NCBI GenBank assembly: GCA_916610825.1
Contig: OU744453.1
Location: forward strand, 12,543,826 to 12,607,825
Source of the DNA: Haliclystus octoradiatus
Taxonomy: Eukaryota; Cnidaria; Staurozoa; Stauromedusae; Haliclystidae
Direction of reading: 5' to 3'
Length of the DNA stretch: 64,000 nt
Shown here: one piece after another, positions 10,271 to 21,581 of the stretch
How the letters are laid out: every line of letters starts with the position of its first letter
Numbering within the stretch: the stretch's first letter is position 1
Translations under genes and position numbers: made by a program
Notes under the pieces: model-generated
The model's database searches: none
What the model was told of the DNA's origin: nothing
Seen by the model: the letters and a program-made list of their open reading frames with translations, nothing else

Positions 10271-11238
10271 AGGAGATCCTTCCAGATGTTCGGAGTATCT
10301 TCGCGAACAGAAGAGATACTTCTCAATAGCTGGAGAAAAGGAACTAAAAAACAATACAAATCATATTTGCAAAGGTGGGACAATTTTTGCTGTGAACGGG
10401 ACTATAATCCCCTTCAACCAACTATAATTGAAATATTGGAGTTTTTAACAAAATTATATGATGGTGGACTTGGGTATAGTGGTATGAATACTGCCAGATG
10501 TGCACTATCTGTGATTATCCAAACCTCTGCAGGCAAGCCGATTGGAACACATCCTTTAGTTAATCGTTTTATTAAAGCAGTGTATCAAACACGGCCTTCC
10601 CTTCCGCGATACCAAAGAACGTGGGATACGAGCATTGTACTGAATTATCTGAGAACATGGGAGGTGCTAGAGAAAGGTAAAATAAAACAATTAACTCAGA
10701 AAACAGCTATGCTCATAGCTTTAATCACAGGACAGAGATGCCAATCAATTTATTTAATGAACGTTGAGTATATGGATATAACTAGTATTTATTATAAGTT
10801 CTTAATTATGGACTTAGTTAAACAATCAAAAGCAGGATCTGCACAACCTGTTATTAAATTAGACAAATTTATTGAGGATAGAAGTCTTGCATTTATACTC
10901 ATTTACAGGCCTATCTGGAATACACTAAAGATATCAGAGGATCCAATAAGAAGCTATTTCTTAGTTATATAAAACCATACGGTGAGGTGTCAAAGAACAC
11001 AATATCTCCATGGATAAGAAAGGTTATGTCAGAGGCAGGAATTGATGTGTCTGTATTTCGTCCTCATAGTACGAGATCTGCGTCAAGTAGTAAAGCTCAG
11101 GCTAGTAATGTACCTATAGAAAACATTTTAACAACAGCTTCTTGGAAAACAGATTGTGTTTTCCAGAAGTTTTACAATAAACCATGTGATAAACCGGGAG
11201 AGTACAGTCAAGCTATACTCTCTAATTCAATAAAGTAA
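10115..11238 (+). pseudogene. DIRS tyrosine recombinase
   Basis: The protein shows a SAM-like core-binding region (NSWRKGTKKQYKSYLQRWDN) and a catalytic domain with Arg in LITGQRCQS, then H-x-x-R in RPHSTRSAS and the nucleophile Tyr in FQKFYNKP. This is the full R..HxxR..Y set of a phage-integrase-like recombinase. It would insert the circular DIRS cDNA without staggered cuts. The frame 10115-10972 ends in ISEDPIRSYFLVI and the catalytic end resumes at 10987 in another frame, so one frameshift near 10970 inactivates it. Confidence 0.85.
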
Positions 11239-11505
11239 ACTGTATTTAAATCATCATCTGAATTTATTGTGACAGTTAATCAACTATATTATTGACAAAT
11301 GGTTTGTTCTAAGCTAGGTTCAATTTCAGTTTTTAAATAATACGTTATGTTATGAATAGCTTATCAATTTGATATTAATTTAGCAGCAAATTGGCTGTCT
11401 ATATTGTTTTACACATTAAATTTTGTTCATGTTAATCAAAGTTTTGATTTTTGTGTCATCCAAATTTGGATAACATGCAGACTATTTTGCATCCAGACTA
11501 CTTTA

Positions 11506-11825
11506 AAGTCTCCATAGAATCTCTGCTGCGGTGGTCTGCGTTAGAATTGGAAATTAAACGAGACTTACCTGTAAGTTGATGTTTGATGTAGATTCTAACC
11601 AGACCACCACAGCAGCAGAGATTATATGCCCGCCCAATTGCAAACCCAACCCTATTGGAAGTCTGGTTACAAAATAGAAAATACTGTACCATGTCTTTGC
11701 CTTTGAACATTGAGTCTACACATTGTGCATGCGTTACTCCATATAATCTCTGCTGCTGTGGTGGTCTTGTTAGAATCTACATCAAACATCAACTTACAGG
11801 TAAGTCTCGTTTAGTTTCCAAGTTT
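11506..11825. repeat. DIRS right inverted repeats and internal complementary region
   Basis: Two arms of about 80 bp, 11549-11627 and 11741-11820, are near-perfect reverse complements around a spacer of about 113 bp. The inner ends also match the left terminal repeat. Each arm holds GTAAGT-like splice-donor text: CAGGTAAGT at 11797-11805 on the plus strand and at 11563-11571 on the minus strand. This fits the right terminus plus complementary region used by DIRS elements to close a circle. An alternative is two overlapping DIRS ends. Confidence 0.75.
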
Positions 11826-11830
11826 TATCG

Positions 11831-12668
11831 TTAAAGGAGTCTTTAGAGGAATATGCAAAGAGGGGGTGAGTTAAAGGCTATTTGTCATAGGTTGTGTAGG
11901 GCACAGAAGGAGGGTCATCTGAAAGATCGTAGTATCTTTAGGAAAATACTAGAAACTACGTCAAAGAATTTGTTGGTTAAAGTATCACAAGGAAAAAGAT
12001 ACCAGCAGCCATTGCAGGAGTTTTACGAAGCTCTCCTTATCATGGGTGGACTCAAGCGGTGCAGTTTTGTGTCTTCCAACATGCAAGGTCCAAGCTTAAA
12101 TGCTGTTTATACTTAGAGAAAAAAAATATACTATACCATTTTTATGTTGAATCGAGGCAAAAAAAACTTTGAAGGCAAAGCAAGACTTATAAAGCAGACA
12201 ATTGAAAAGCAAAAGATATCAAAGGTCCCATGGCTAGCTGCTGAAGATGAAACAGCTGTGGAAGCAATGGTAGTGTATAATCAAGCTACTGATGAAATGA
12301 TTGGTTTCTGCAGAGAAAAGGAAAATTGAGAAAATCCACACAAATGTATGCAAGATATCCATCTTTTTATTGGTAATGACAGCAAGTCTTGCGAAAAAAT
12401 TGAGTCAGCATTTGAAAATTATACAATTGGTAAGCATGCTAGGGTAATTATACTCAAACCTTTGCACAGTAATTTACCTCGTGTAGTTTTATGCATGATG
12501 CCAACCTGTAACAAATTTGACAACAAAGATGTAAATCAATGGAGTCAAGTCGAGGCACTTTTCAAACAGTATATGGAGGACGACCTTGGACCTCTGATCG
12601 GTCACAGTTCCGACAGCGACAGCAGAAAAAGAAAGGTAATGATACAGGATACGACAATTACCAGATGA
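11831..12668 (+). pseudogene. unidentified element, right part (conserved uncharacterised protein)
   Basis: Broken frames encode GELKAICHRLCRAQKEGHL and GKRYQQPLQEFYEALLIMGG (11853-12116). From 12144 they encode VPWLAAEDETAVEAMVVYNQ and IGFCREKE, a single in-frame stop at 12327, NYTIGKHARVIILKPLH, MMPTCNKF and GPLIGHSSDSDSRKRK. The combination of AEDETA, GFC, ILxPLH, PTCN and GPLIGHSSDxDSRxRK recurs, as I recall, in uncharacterised proteins of aquatic invertebrates. No biochemical role is known to me. The repeated, fragmented nature suggests a transposon protein. The left part lies at 6728-7010, across the DIRS insertion. Confidence 0.5.
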
Positions 12669-12689
12669 ATCTGTAAACTATCAAAGTGA

Positions 12690-13116
12690 GAGATGTGATT
12701 TTTCTGGGTTTAAAGACAAACTAGACCCTTCAGAAGAACTTAAGAAGTTGGTCTTCATCAATTGTTTTAGCGATACAAGAATTACGCGAGAGTTATTAGA
12801 CTATTTACGCCTTATTCCTACAGCCTCACTTGAAGACTTAAGAGAACGTGTACGTCTATATGAATTAACACAAACATTTCTTCAACGAACTACATCACCA
12901 AGTCAAGAACACAAAGAAATTATTAATGCCGTAGGCAATTCAACTCATCAAGCTGGGAATTCGAAACGCCTGAAGCGTTGCAAATTTTGTAATGACACAC
13001 ATCCACTACGTGCTTTTCTGGCCTACAACAAAACATGTAGTTATTGCAATAAACGTGGGCATTTTAAACACTGTTGTTACAAAAAGAAGAAGAGACCGCT
13101 ACAGTTGATCACGTAG
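12690..13116 (+). pseudogene. Gypsy gag 3' fragment with zinc knuckle
   Basis: The frame encodes a retrotransposon capsid-like tail (SEELKKLVFINCFSD, then LRERVRLYELTQTF) followed by a cysteine-rich module, CKFCNDTHPL then CSYCNKRGHFKHCC. The second part is a CCHC knuckle (C-x2-C-x4-H-x4-C), the RNA-binding motif of gag. It ends at 13116, shortly before an inserted DNA-transposon-like sequence. The matching pol resumes near 14008. Confidence 0.75.
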
Positions 13117-13145
13117 ATATTGAATACGAAAGCGACGCCAATGTA

Positions 13146-14000
13146 GCCTGCGTCCAGACTAAAACGTTTCTGAAGGAAAGTGTAAATTCTGCGTAGCTGA
13201 CAAAACAAAGCCGTTTTGCTGACACTGCACTAGACTTGCAAAAGCAGTGACTCAATCCTATTGGTTAGCTTTGCTCACGTGATGTTAATTCAATGCAAGC
13301 CAATCAGATTGTGGGTATCAGTCATGTGATCAACAAAAATTGGGCCACATTTAGGAAGACTTTCGGATTTGGAAGGCAATCTCATTTGATGAAAATATAC
13401 AACGTATTTTTGAGTGAGTTAAATTTGTGTGAGTTAAATCCAGTAACAGTTATAATTCAGTGAAGAAAAATTCAAAGAAACTATTGACAGCTAATGTTTT
13501 ATTTTCACATAAATTCTGTATAAATCCTTTTCGAGCGTACGGAGCACTTCGAAGATTTGGTGAGCGAGTTGGAATGTCACTTTAGAAAGTCAACAAAAAT
13601 TTACAAATATAGGAGTTATAACATTGGTATGTTATAACATCGGGACACAAATGATCAATTCCTCCTTCGGTTAGACAATCTACTATACAAACAACACAAA
13701 TTTCTACTCAATTTTTCTCTCGAATGAGTGTCATAAACTTTTTTCAATGATTTATTCCCAAGCTTGAGTGTTTTTTAATTGTAACTATATATCATGTAGT
13801 TGAGGTTAAAATCCAGACCTATTTGGGGGGTTCGAAGTACGTCCTACGTACAATCGTTATGCTGGAATTGCCTCGTTTGAAATTTTGCCATCAGATGCCA
13901 CGAGGCATTAGTGTACGTACTGCATTACCTGGAATCATGTGATCTTGGTCAGCCTCTGTACTGTAAGGGTGTAGTCATTCTTGCATGTGCTAGCTTGCAC
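13146..14000 (+). repeat. terminal-inverted-repeat DNA element, one-ended copy
   Basis: The left end, GCCTGCGTCCAGACT and on through GACACTGCACTAGACTTG and CAGTGACTCAATC, matches the inverted right end of the element at 25536-27064 over more than 110 bases. No matching right end is visible before the Gypsy RT resumes near 14008. This copy therefore appears truncated and has replaced the protease and front half of RT in the Gypsy remnant. No coding capacity is seen. Confidence 0.55.
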
Positions 14001-14007
14001 AATTGCA

Positions 14008-15435
14008 TATCAGGATGCTGTTCTAATATATGCCACAACTGAGGAGTCTCTCAACAAGCGACTCAATGCTGTAATAGAACGCTTTAAATTACGCAGACTT
14101 TCCATTAATGTTAAGAATCCACTCAACGAGCTTCTGAGGTCTCATTTTTAGGAAACCGTATATCCGCATCCGGAATTCAACCCGACGACTGGTTAGTTAA
14201 TAAGATTAGCAGTATGCGTGCTCCACAAAACAAAAAAGAATTAGAGTCATTTATCGGTCTAATAAATTTTTTTGGCCGCTTTATCCCCAATTTTGCAGAC
14301 ACAATAAAGCCTCTGAATTCACTTCGAAAGAATGACACACCTTTTGAATGGAACAATAACTGTGCTCGATATTTTGAAAATCTTAAATCTGAACTTTCAA
14401 GTCAACCCATTGTTCAACCTTATTCTTTGCTAAAAGAAGCAACTTTAACCACTGACGCATCCGATAGCTGCATTGCAGGTGTTCTCACTCAAAACAGTCA
14501 GCCTATAAATTTTTATCTCGAAATCGCTAACTCCTGCTCAGCAAAAATATTCAACAACCGAACGAGAAGCCCTTGGCATTATCTGGTGTGTTGAAAGGTT
14601 ACGCCAATTACTTTTAGGTCGTCATTTTACTCTCATTACAGGTCATAAGGCCTTAATTCAACTGTTTGGTGCTGACCAGCCCATTCCAAAAACTGCTTCT
14701 GCTCGTATCAGTCGTTGGGCCATAAAATTAATGGCATATGATTTTGTTATTCGGCACAGGCCTGGAACTGAAATTTGTCATGCTGACGCTCTATATCGCC
14801 TCTCAGTGTCTTCCTCTATTTCACGTGAAGACGTCGTTGCGTCTGTTGAATTAGCACGTAGCTGTGACGAGGCTTTTATTCCACCTGTTCTGGCTTTTTC
14901 TGATTTACAAAGTGCTACAAATCTTGATGTTGTTGCTAAATCCATCAAAGAGCGAATTATTACTGGGATTTGGACTGCCCCCAGTGAAGCTGAGCGTCCA
15001 TTTGCTTGACTGAGTCAAAATCTAACTATACATAATGACGCTATTTTTTTCGGTTCCATTTCCTTTATTCCTAAATGGCTGAGTACATCTATTCTTGAAA
15101 AGGCACATTCCACCCATCAAGGTATAAATTAAACTCAGCGCTTTCTTGCCAAGAGTGCTTGGTGGCCAGGCATGGCTCGCGACATTGACCGTTATGTATC
15201 CTCGTGCGAAATATGCTGTAATCTGCGTCATAAGACTGCTAAATCAGTGCATGAATGGCCAAAAGTTAGCCCCTAGGAGAGATTACATATGGATTTCAGT
15301 CATGTTCCAGATACAGGAAATAAATTATTAATTGTTGACGCTGGTAGCGGCTGGATTGAAGCTTTCAGATGCCCAGACCGGTCTGCTGCAAATATCATGC
15401 GAATATTTTCGTCACTTTTTTCAGATTTGGGTTAG
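14008..15435 (+). pseudogene. Gypsy pol remnant: RT end, RNase H, integrase front
   Basis: Starting mid-RT at the active-site box (YQDAVLIYATTEESLNK, where the second catalytic Asp is replaced by Ala), frames continue through NKKELESFIGLINFFGRFIP, RNase H (TLTTDASDSCIAGVLTQ), and YDFVIRHRPGTEICHADAL. The integrase zinc module follows near 15100-15235 (KAHSTHQG, then SCEICCNL), then the core start (MDFSHVPDTGNKLLIVDAGS). It stops before the second catalytic Asp. Frames change near 14525 and 15240 and contain stops. The gag at 12690-13116 is likely part of the same copy. Confidence 0.8.
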
Positions 15436-15744
15436 ATTAATATCATCATGTAAATATACCTATTTCATTCTAGATGAAGGGAAGTTGTGATATTACGTAA
15501 ATGTTATTTATATATGTATTTAGTCCTTTTGTTATAATCCCTCTATATGTTAACCTCGTTTTCATATAGCCTATATAAGCAAATGATCATAATTAAAATA
15601 CAAGATTCTGCTAGAGCTTGCGTTGTACTTGTTGACTCATGAAACCGCTTTATCATTAATTATTGTCATACGACAAATTTTTTGGAACTTTTTGGGTAGC
15701 ATTAACAGAATTTTTGAAACTTTTTGGGTACTCCACTTTTTTCC
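15436..15744. other. AT-rich non-coding junction, LTR-like features
   Basis: No gene is seen. A TATATAAG motif near 15575 is followed by an AATTAAAATAC stretch, which could belong to a solo or 3' LTR, but no second copy was found in the window to prove it. Two T/G-rich ACTTTTTGGGTA repeats (15687-15730) precede the polymerase fragment. Confidence 0.3.
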
Positions 15745-16644
15745 AAAGTGGCACCCCCCCCGTCTCTGAAGAACTGGAGTTACCCCCCCCCCCCCACCGG
15801 GACTTCAATACTCAGAAGAGAGCTGCTGCCATTGATGATTTCTCGAAAACACTTTTCAAACTCTTCAACAATTCCATTTGTGGAAAACTATTGGAGAGCG
15901 TACGCAGTAGACGCAACATCAATTTGATGGACAATGCAAGGTCGATGAAAAAATTTGCAGCACACTCCATCTTCAAATCTTGCAAGAATTGTCATGAAAA
16001 TCGTTGTGCTGTAGAACCCTCGTTTCCTGAAATTGTCCTAAATCGACCTATTATGCCGGATTCTGTGTCCTCGATTTATCGAAATGGCTAATGATTGATT
16101 TTCCTTACGATTATATGAAAAAGTGTTACCCTGGCAACCACTCTAAGGTATTGTTCACTGATACTGATAGCTTGGCTTATGTTATTCAAACTGATGATTT
16201 ATACCGAGATATTCAAGGTGTAAGTGATTGGTTTGATTCAGTGGGTACCCTAAAGAACATCCTTGTTATTCACCTGCAAACAAAAAGGTGGTTGGATATT
16301 TCAAAGATGAATTGAACAGGTCCATTATGAAATCGTTTGTTGGTCTTCACTCCAAGATGTACGCCTATCAATACGATGAGAGAGAGGTGAAACGTGCCAA
16401 AGGTTTCAAACGGTCGACAGTTCAAAAGACATTAACGTTTGATGATTACAGAACCTGTATCTTTGACAATGTCACACTGATGCGCAATATGAGTACCATC
16501 CGATCCATCAACGATCAACATTATTCTCTTGTTGTCAACAAGAAAGCTCTGTCCTCTTATGATGACAAGCGATATCTATTAGATGATGGCTACTCAACTC
16601 TACCTCACGGACATTACTCAATTGAAGATCAACAACAACAATAG
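15745..16644 (+). pseudogene. Polinton/Maverick-type protein-primed DNA polymerase B, C-terminal fragment
   Basis: Three frames together encode the C-terminal half of a family B DNA polymerase. They show KLFNNSICGKLLESVRSR (the conserved NSxxGK helix), KVLFTDTDSLAYVIQT with the catalytic DTD triplet, NKKVVGYFKDE, SFVGLHSKMYAY, AKGF and KKALSSYDDKRYLLDDG. Such text, with the RYLL-D-G tail, is typical of the polymerases of Polinton/Maverick elements. Frame changes occur near 16065 and 16250. Homopolymer C runs (15754-15796) lie just upstream. No integrase, ATPase or capsid gene was recognised nearby, so only a shard of the element remains. Confidence 0.75.
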
Positions 16645-17143
16645 CTTTTTCTATATAAGTACTATCAGTGAATCTCTGTGAATCGGATTACGGATTCAGA
16701 TTATGTATTCAGACGATTGGACAATGGTATCATCGTTTTAACTTATTGTTTAGCTAAATTATGAACGAGAGAAATAATAATAAAAACAGACAATTTTGTA
16801 TATATTAAATCATGTTTTATTATTGTTAAAAAAACCAATGTGTGCATGATTGATTATATTCAATGTATCTATGTGAATTATTATTATTATTATTATGAAT
16901 GACATTTTGTTCTATAACATCTACTATTATTATTTATCAATATTGAATCAATTTTATAATTAATTGTATGTGTGATTGCTCTATAAAATGAATATTCTTT
17001 GTAATTAAATCAGTTTTATTAATAAATGCACATCTAGTATTCTTAAGATATATATTTATATAATGAATCAGGTTTTTCCATTCTAAAACAAATGGGTGGT
17101 TCTAATATGAACTATTGAGAAAATTGATTATGTTATACGTCTA
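16645..17143. other. AT-rich spacer
   Basis: This stretch is very AT-rich with short (TTA)n runs near 16878-16900. I see no gene or repeat with defined ends. Confidence 0.5.
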
Positions 17144-18293
17144 TTATAGACCAGTGTAATCATCACCTTGTGCATAAGCATCTGTGAGACGTTCTTTGAG
17201 TTCATTCATCCACAGGCTATTTGATAACAAGTGTTCCGTGGTGAAATTAGGCCACATACTTGTAACTCTGCTGATGTGACGGAATGCCTTGTTGTGAGCT
17301 TCTGCGATGTCCACCTGTTTTATTACGTCATCAAAACAAAGACGTATGCATTCATCTGCTGTGGAAAATGTACATACTTCAAGACCCATTATGTTCTGTT
17401 CCTCATCTCTACATCCCATACACATGTCTTTAAGACAATCCCGTACTTTAGGTGCCATTTGATCTACAAAAGCAGGAATTGTTTTGCGTAATTGTCTTGT
17501 CAATACCGTAATTTCAGAACTATCTCCATCAGCGTTAGTGGTTATCAGCTATGTCCTTTTATGAAAGAATTCACTGGGTGACGAATAACACTTCTGACAG
17601 GGTAAGAAAAGTCACTGTCTGCCACTTTCATATCGGGTAACTGCTTTTGTAAGTTGAATACGACTTTTTCATAACCTGAAGAACTTTGATCACTTCTTCT
17701 AAATTCTCGACGTTAACAATAGTGTGACCACATCCTTCTCTCGATGATGATGATTTATTACCAACTTGCCCCTTATCAACTGTTTGACTGAACATAAACG
17801 TCATTTGAGAGACTCGATTTATCACTGTGATCCACAAATGCTTTACTTGTTAATTGTAGTTCTTAATACCTTGATTTCTTAAGATCTTTAAATGTTTTGC
17901 AAAACAAGATTCGTCTCCATTGTTATTAGGTTGTCGATCATTCGTTCAGTGTGGTAATTCAACCTCTTTATTTTCAGGGACTTGAGGCTTCGTTATCTTT
18001 GTCGATGGGGATTTTCCCAGTTTGATAAAATCGACATTTCGGCGTTTCAATTCTTTGTCACCATTAGCTTGTGTAACAGATCCACTAATATGGCGAGGCT
18101 TGTGAGATGTTCTCTTGTTGTGTTTTGAAGGTTGAATCACCTCAATGATTGAAATATCATCGTCATCCATCTTGTCTGGAACAATTGGCTGACTATTTAC
18201 TTCAGTTGGCTTATTCATCAGTGAATCAAGCGTTTCAGATTCTGACTCAGTAAATGGCATGACAATGAATTCCAAATCATCCATTAAAGACAT
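17144..18293 (-). pseudogene. decayed unidentified gene beside the polymerase fragment
   Basis: Three minus-strand frames lie in line and are probably pieces of one gene. 18293-17946 (115 codons) is an acidic start (MSLMDDLEFIVMPF), with DDDDISIIEVIQ, then a basic Ser/Lys/Pro-rich linker. 17837-17628 (69 codons) contains HTIVNVENLEEVIKVLQ. 17503-17144 (119 codons) contains CLKDMCMGCRDEE and HISRVTSMWPNFTTEHLL. The DDDISIIEVI segment looks like a SUMO-interacting motif. I recognise no family. Convergent placement next to the polymerase suggests, but does not show, that it belonged to the same Polinton-like element. Confidence 0.35.
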
Positions 18294-18404
18294 TATTCAT
18301 AAAAGCAACTCAACTGCTATACCGTGCATCAAATTGAAATGAAATGAAATGATTTTCAAACGACGCTTTAATAGCCGTGTTTGATTGACGTGTTTGTCAT
18401 TCAA

Positions 18405-18600
18405 TCGTTGCGATTTTGGTAATCGGATTAATGGATCGTTGTGCTAAAACCGGAGAGTTGCGAGTTGCGCTAAACCGGATCGTTGCGCAAATACCGGATT
18501 GGCTGACGGATCGTTGCGCTAATACCGGATTGGTTGACCGGATCGTTGCGCAAATCGTTGCGTTTTTACCAGAGTTTCGGATCGTTGCGTCGTTGTGCCT
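18405..18600 (+). repeat. degenerate ~30-bp minisatellite (GGATCGTTGCGC unit)
   Basis: Six to eight imperfect copies of a unit built from GGATCGTTGCGC and TAATACCGGATTGG recur here. Unit length varies from about 14 to 33 bp, and some copies are truncated. The CpG content is strikingly higher than in the surrounding AT-rich DNA. The location, between a decayed Polinton-like segment and a retroelement tail, suggests a subterminal repeat of an element. That is inference. Confidence 0.7.
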
Positions 18601-18627
18601 ATTGTCTGGCCCAGGAACCGCCAAATA

Positions 18628-19080
18628 CATCTACTTTAACCAACCTTTCAACGCTAGCGTCGAAACCAATGTCGGGAGGAATTTTATAAAACTTATCGAG
18701 AAACATTTTCCTAAATCTAACAAACTAAAAAAAATATTTTCAACACAAATAATTTCAAGGTTAGTTACAATTGCATGGAAAACGTAGTTATGATAATAAA
18801 GAGACGCAACAGAAAAATAATTCACGAAAAGAAGAACACACAGACCGACAAAATGTGCAACTGTAGGAGAAAATCGAATGTTCGCTTGACTAAAATTGCC
18901 TTACAAACAAACCTTGTCTACAAAGGAAAGATGAAACACCAGACCACTTAGAAGGCAACGCCCACATCGACCTTACTGAAAGAACATGTGAAGATAGATG
19001 CACATAACACAAACTCAATTCAAAACACAAGAAATACAAACATAGCAGAAAACTTTCAAGCATAGATAAATCTAAAAGAA
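18628..19080 (+). pseudogene. GIY-YIG retroelement (Penelope-like) linker fragment
   Basis: Broken frames read FNQPFNASVETNVGRNFIKL, IEKHFPKSNKLKKIF, KVSYNCMENV and, after a shift near 18740, KMCNCRRKSNVRL and LQTNLVYKGKM. An N-x-P-F..TN-G..F..L...HFP segment followed by a KVSY-C strand and a CNCR zinc cluster is, from memory, the stretch between RT and GIY-YIG in a common Penelope-like lineage. It is a different lineage from the copy at 3208-5347. Neither the RT nor the YIG motif remains. Confidence 0.5.
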
Positions 19081-21435
19081 AATAATAAACAATAAAATAT
19101 CAACTTATTGTTTACGAGCAAAGCATTATGTCATCAGATGGATGTTTACACAACAAGAATATGTTGTAAAGAAATAAAATCGTTGTTTTTCCTTCGATTG
19201 AATATATTCATTACCAACAATTGTTAACGTAACAATTTGTCAAAAATGTGTTACATGTGCTTCCCCAGTTAATAGATGCGTTGACATAAAAATTACCTGA
19301 CATTAAGACTTGGTGGTATGTCATGTTATACAATTTTAAGCATAACATTGTGATAATCTGTTCAGTTTATTTACTAATATACTTGTTAATCAATCTGATT
19401 CATTAACAATTGTTAGATATAGAATAAATTAAATCCAATAACTGTCTCAGAAATGAGAACTGAGACTCTACTGTTAAAAAGTAATTAAGTTCGTATTCAT
19501 TTTCTTAATGAATATAGAATGAAGTTTCCATACGTAATCATTGTCAACCACATACTGCAATTGCATATTCTGTTACTGAAACACATTCCCAAGAAAGAGG
19601 GTCATTTATGATAACAGAGCCATGTTCTCTAGAGCCACAGTTACAGCCATCATGAGTCTAGAAGAGATAATTAACATTTCCAGTAAGGTAATATAGTTAC
19701 TAATCATTGCATTGTCTTATTTTTGAATTTTAGACTAACAGATTGTAGAATGCAAACTTGTAGGCAACGCATTGGTTGTTTATTTATAGTGGAAATATAT
19801 TGAAAATTACATACGGCATGGAAAATATTTCTTTAAGCGTGGATTTCTATGTATTCATCATAGGTTCTACAGCTTAACATAAATAAATTATCTCTATCAA
19901 AGTTTTAATAATAAATTGTTTGTGATCCCGGGTTGTCTTCGGTATGTTTTATTCGGGGGTCTGCCATTTTTAGAAATGGGGAAGGATGGTAAAATTTCCC
20001 AGCGAGCGGAATCAAGACCGTAAGATTTCATGCTTTTACGATATAAAACAAGGAAGAAGTTTTAAAAATCTAAAAGTTTCAAAAATATCCTATTTTGACA
20101 CCGAAAAAGTTCACGAGCATCTGGGAAAAGACACGTCTCTATATAACCGATTTATGGAGGGGTCCCTCCCCTGGTTTATGATATTAACTGTAGTTAGATT
20201 AATGGGGTTATACTGTAGTTAAGTATTAGAAAATTATTCAAGCTATCGATTGGAAACTTTTAGTAAGTACGGATTAATCAAACGTCAAGATTGTCCCAAC
20301 TCATTTGTTCTCTCCTCAATCGAAGAAGTTCATTTAATAGCTAATTTTCTAGAGAGTGTATTTGTAGACTGTTAGAGAGAGAGACTTACGTTTGCTATTG
20401 GGTATCTTCTGAAGTCAGATGATAAGAGAACTAGACTAGCAATCACATATTATGGACTAGTTTTGTCTGAAATTTAGTGAGACTTTCTTATTTCAACTCT
20501 TTAATATCCACAATATGTAATTTCTAGCAAATGTGATTGATATTGCCATATTAATTTTGTCGAGTTCCTATTTCATAACGTTTTTGTCATTGATCCTGTA
20601 TGAATATTTCATAGCGTTTATGAAAAATCATTTTCAGATAGATCAGATAGAAAATTATCACTCACAACCTGAGCACATTAAGTCTTCCGAATCTCCTAGT
20701 TATATGCACGTTCGAATTATTGCTAAAATCACCCAATTTTCTATATGACAAACAATGGAAAAGATGCAGAAATGCATAAAAACGCGTTCTGCAAGTCTAC
20801 CATTAGTTGGCTGTGGATTAACATTAAATCTTAATCAGATTTGTCACACATGCATTTATGTTTGCGACATATGTAATCCTTGGAGAATCATGATACGTTA
20901 GTAACAGTTGTTCTACCATAGAATATGTGACAGTTTATTTCCAAAGAATGACGTCACAATGTAAAGCATTTTAAAATAGTTAGTTCATGTGTATACTCTA
21001 GGATATACATTTTTCAAAAGTTACCATCGAATTTTGGAGATATAATTTTGTCCCAAGGGTAAAAATATATGGGACAACAACATGGTATTAAAATGTATAT
21101 ATCGCCTTTTTAAACAACGGATTTGGATAGAACTACTTTTTCTATCCGTAAATGTCGCAGTTGCGTTTTTTGGATAGTGCGACTCTTTGTCAATGTAGAC
21201 CTTGAACATGGTATTTTGAAGACTCTCGCGTCCCATTTTTTAAATCAAAAAAGGAACGATATTATTGCTATATGTAAAAAAACTGTAGCTGCACTGCTGG
21301 AAGCCTAAAGTTTTTCGTCTCAAAATTCACCTAATATCTATTTCGGTCATATTTATCTCAAGTCGCAGTATCTTTGCGTAGAAAAACGATAATCCTAATG
21401 ATGTGATAAGTATTTTCTAGAAAGTGTTAAAACGA

Positions 21436-21581
21436 TTGAGCACATGTAACTTTCCTAAACCATTCAGCGGAGCGTTGAAGCAAAGAAAGAACGATAAAGT
21501 CCTGAAATGCACTGATAAGTGGCTTAATCTAGGGTCCTGGGAAGTAGGAACTGACAGGGTCATGCTGTTACATGTGCTCAA
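21436..21581. repeat. 15-bp perfect inverted repeat
   Basis: TTGAGCACATGTAAC at 21436-21450 is the exact reverse complement of the sequence at 21567-21581. The span is 146 bp, the size of a small MITE, but no target duplication is evident. Confidence 0.6.

Larger units (their letters stand above)
7020..11825 (+). mobile_element. DIRS-type tyrosine-recombinase retrotransposon
   Basis: The element has a left inverted repeat (7022-7089), a gag-like region, a DIRS-type RT (8289-9464), RNase H with a conserved extension (9468-10270), a tyrosine recombinase overlapping it (10115-11238), and a cluster of right inverted repeats and internal complementary sequence (11506-11825). Overlapping pol and recombinase frames, no integrase, and inverted rather than long direct terminal repeats are the hallmarks of DIRS elements. 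Several frameshifts (near 7650, 7965, 9465, 9555 and 10975) and stops make it defective. It sits inside an older element without an evident target duplication, as expected for recombinase-mediated insertion. Confidence 0.88.
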
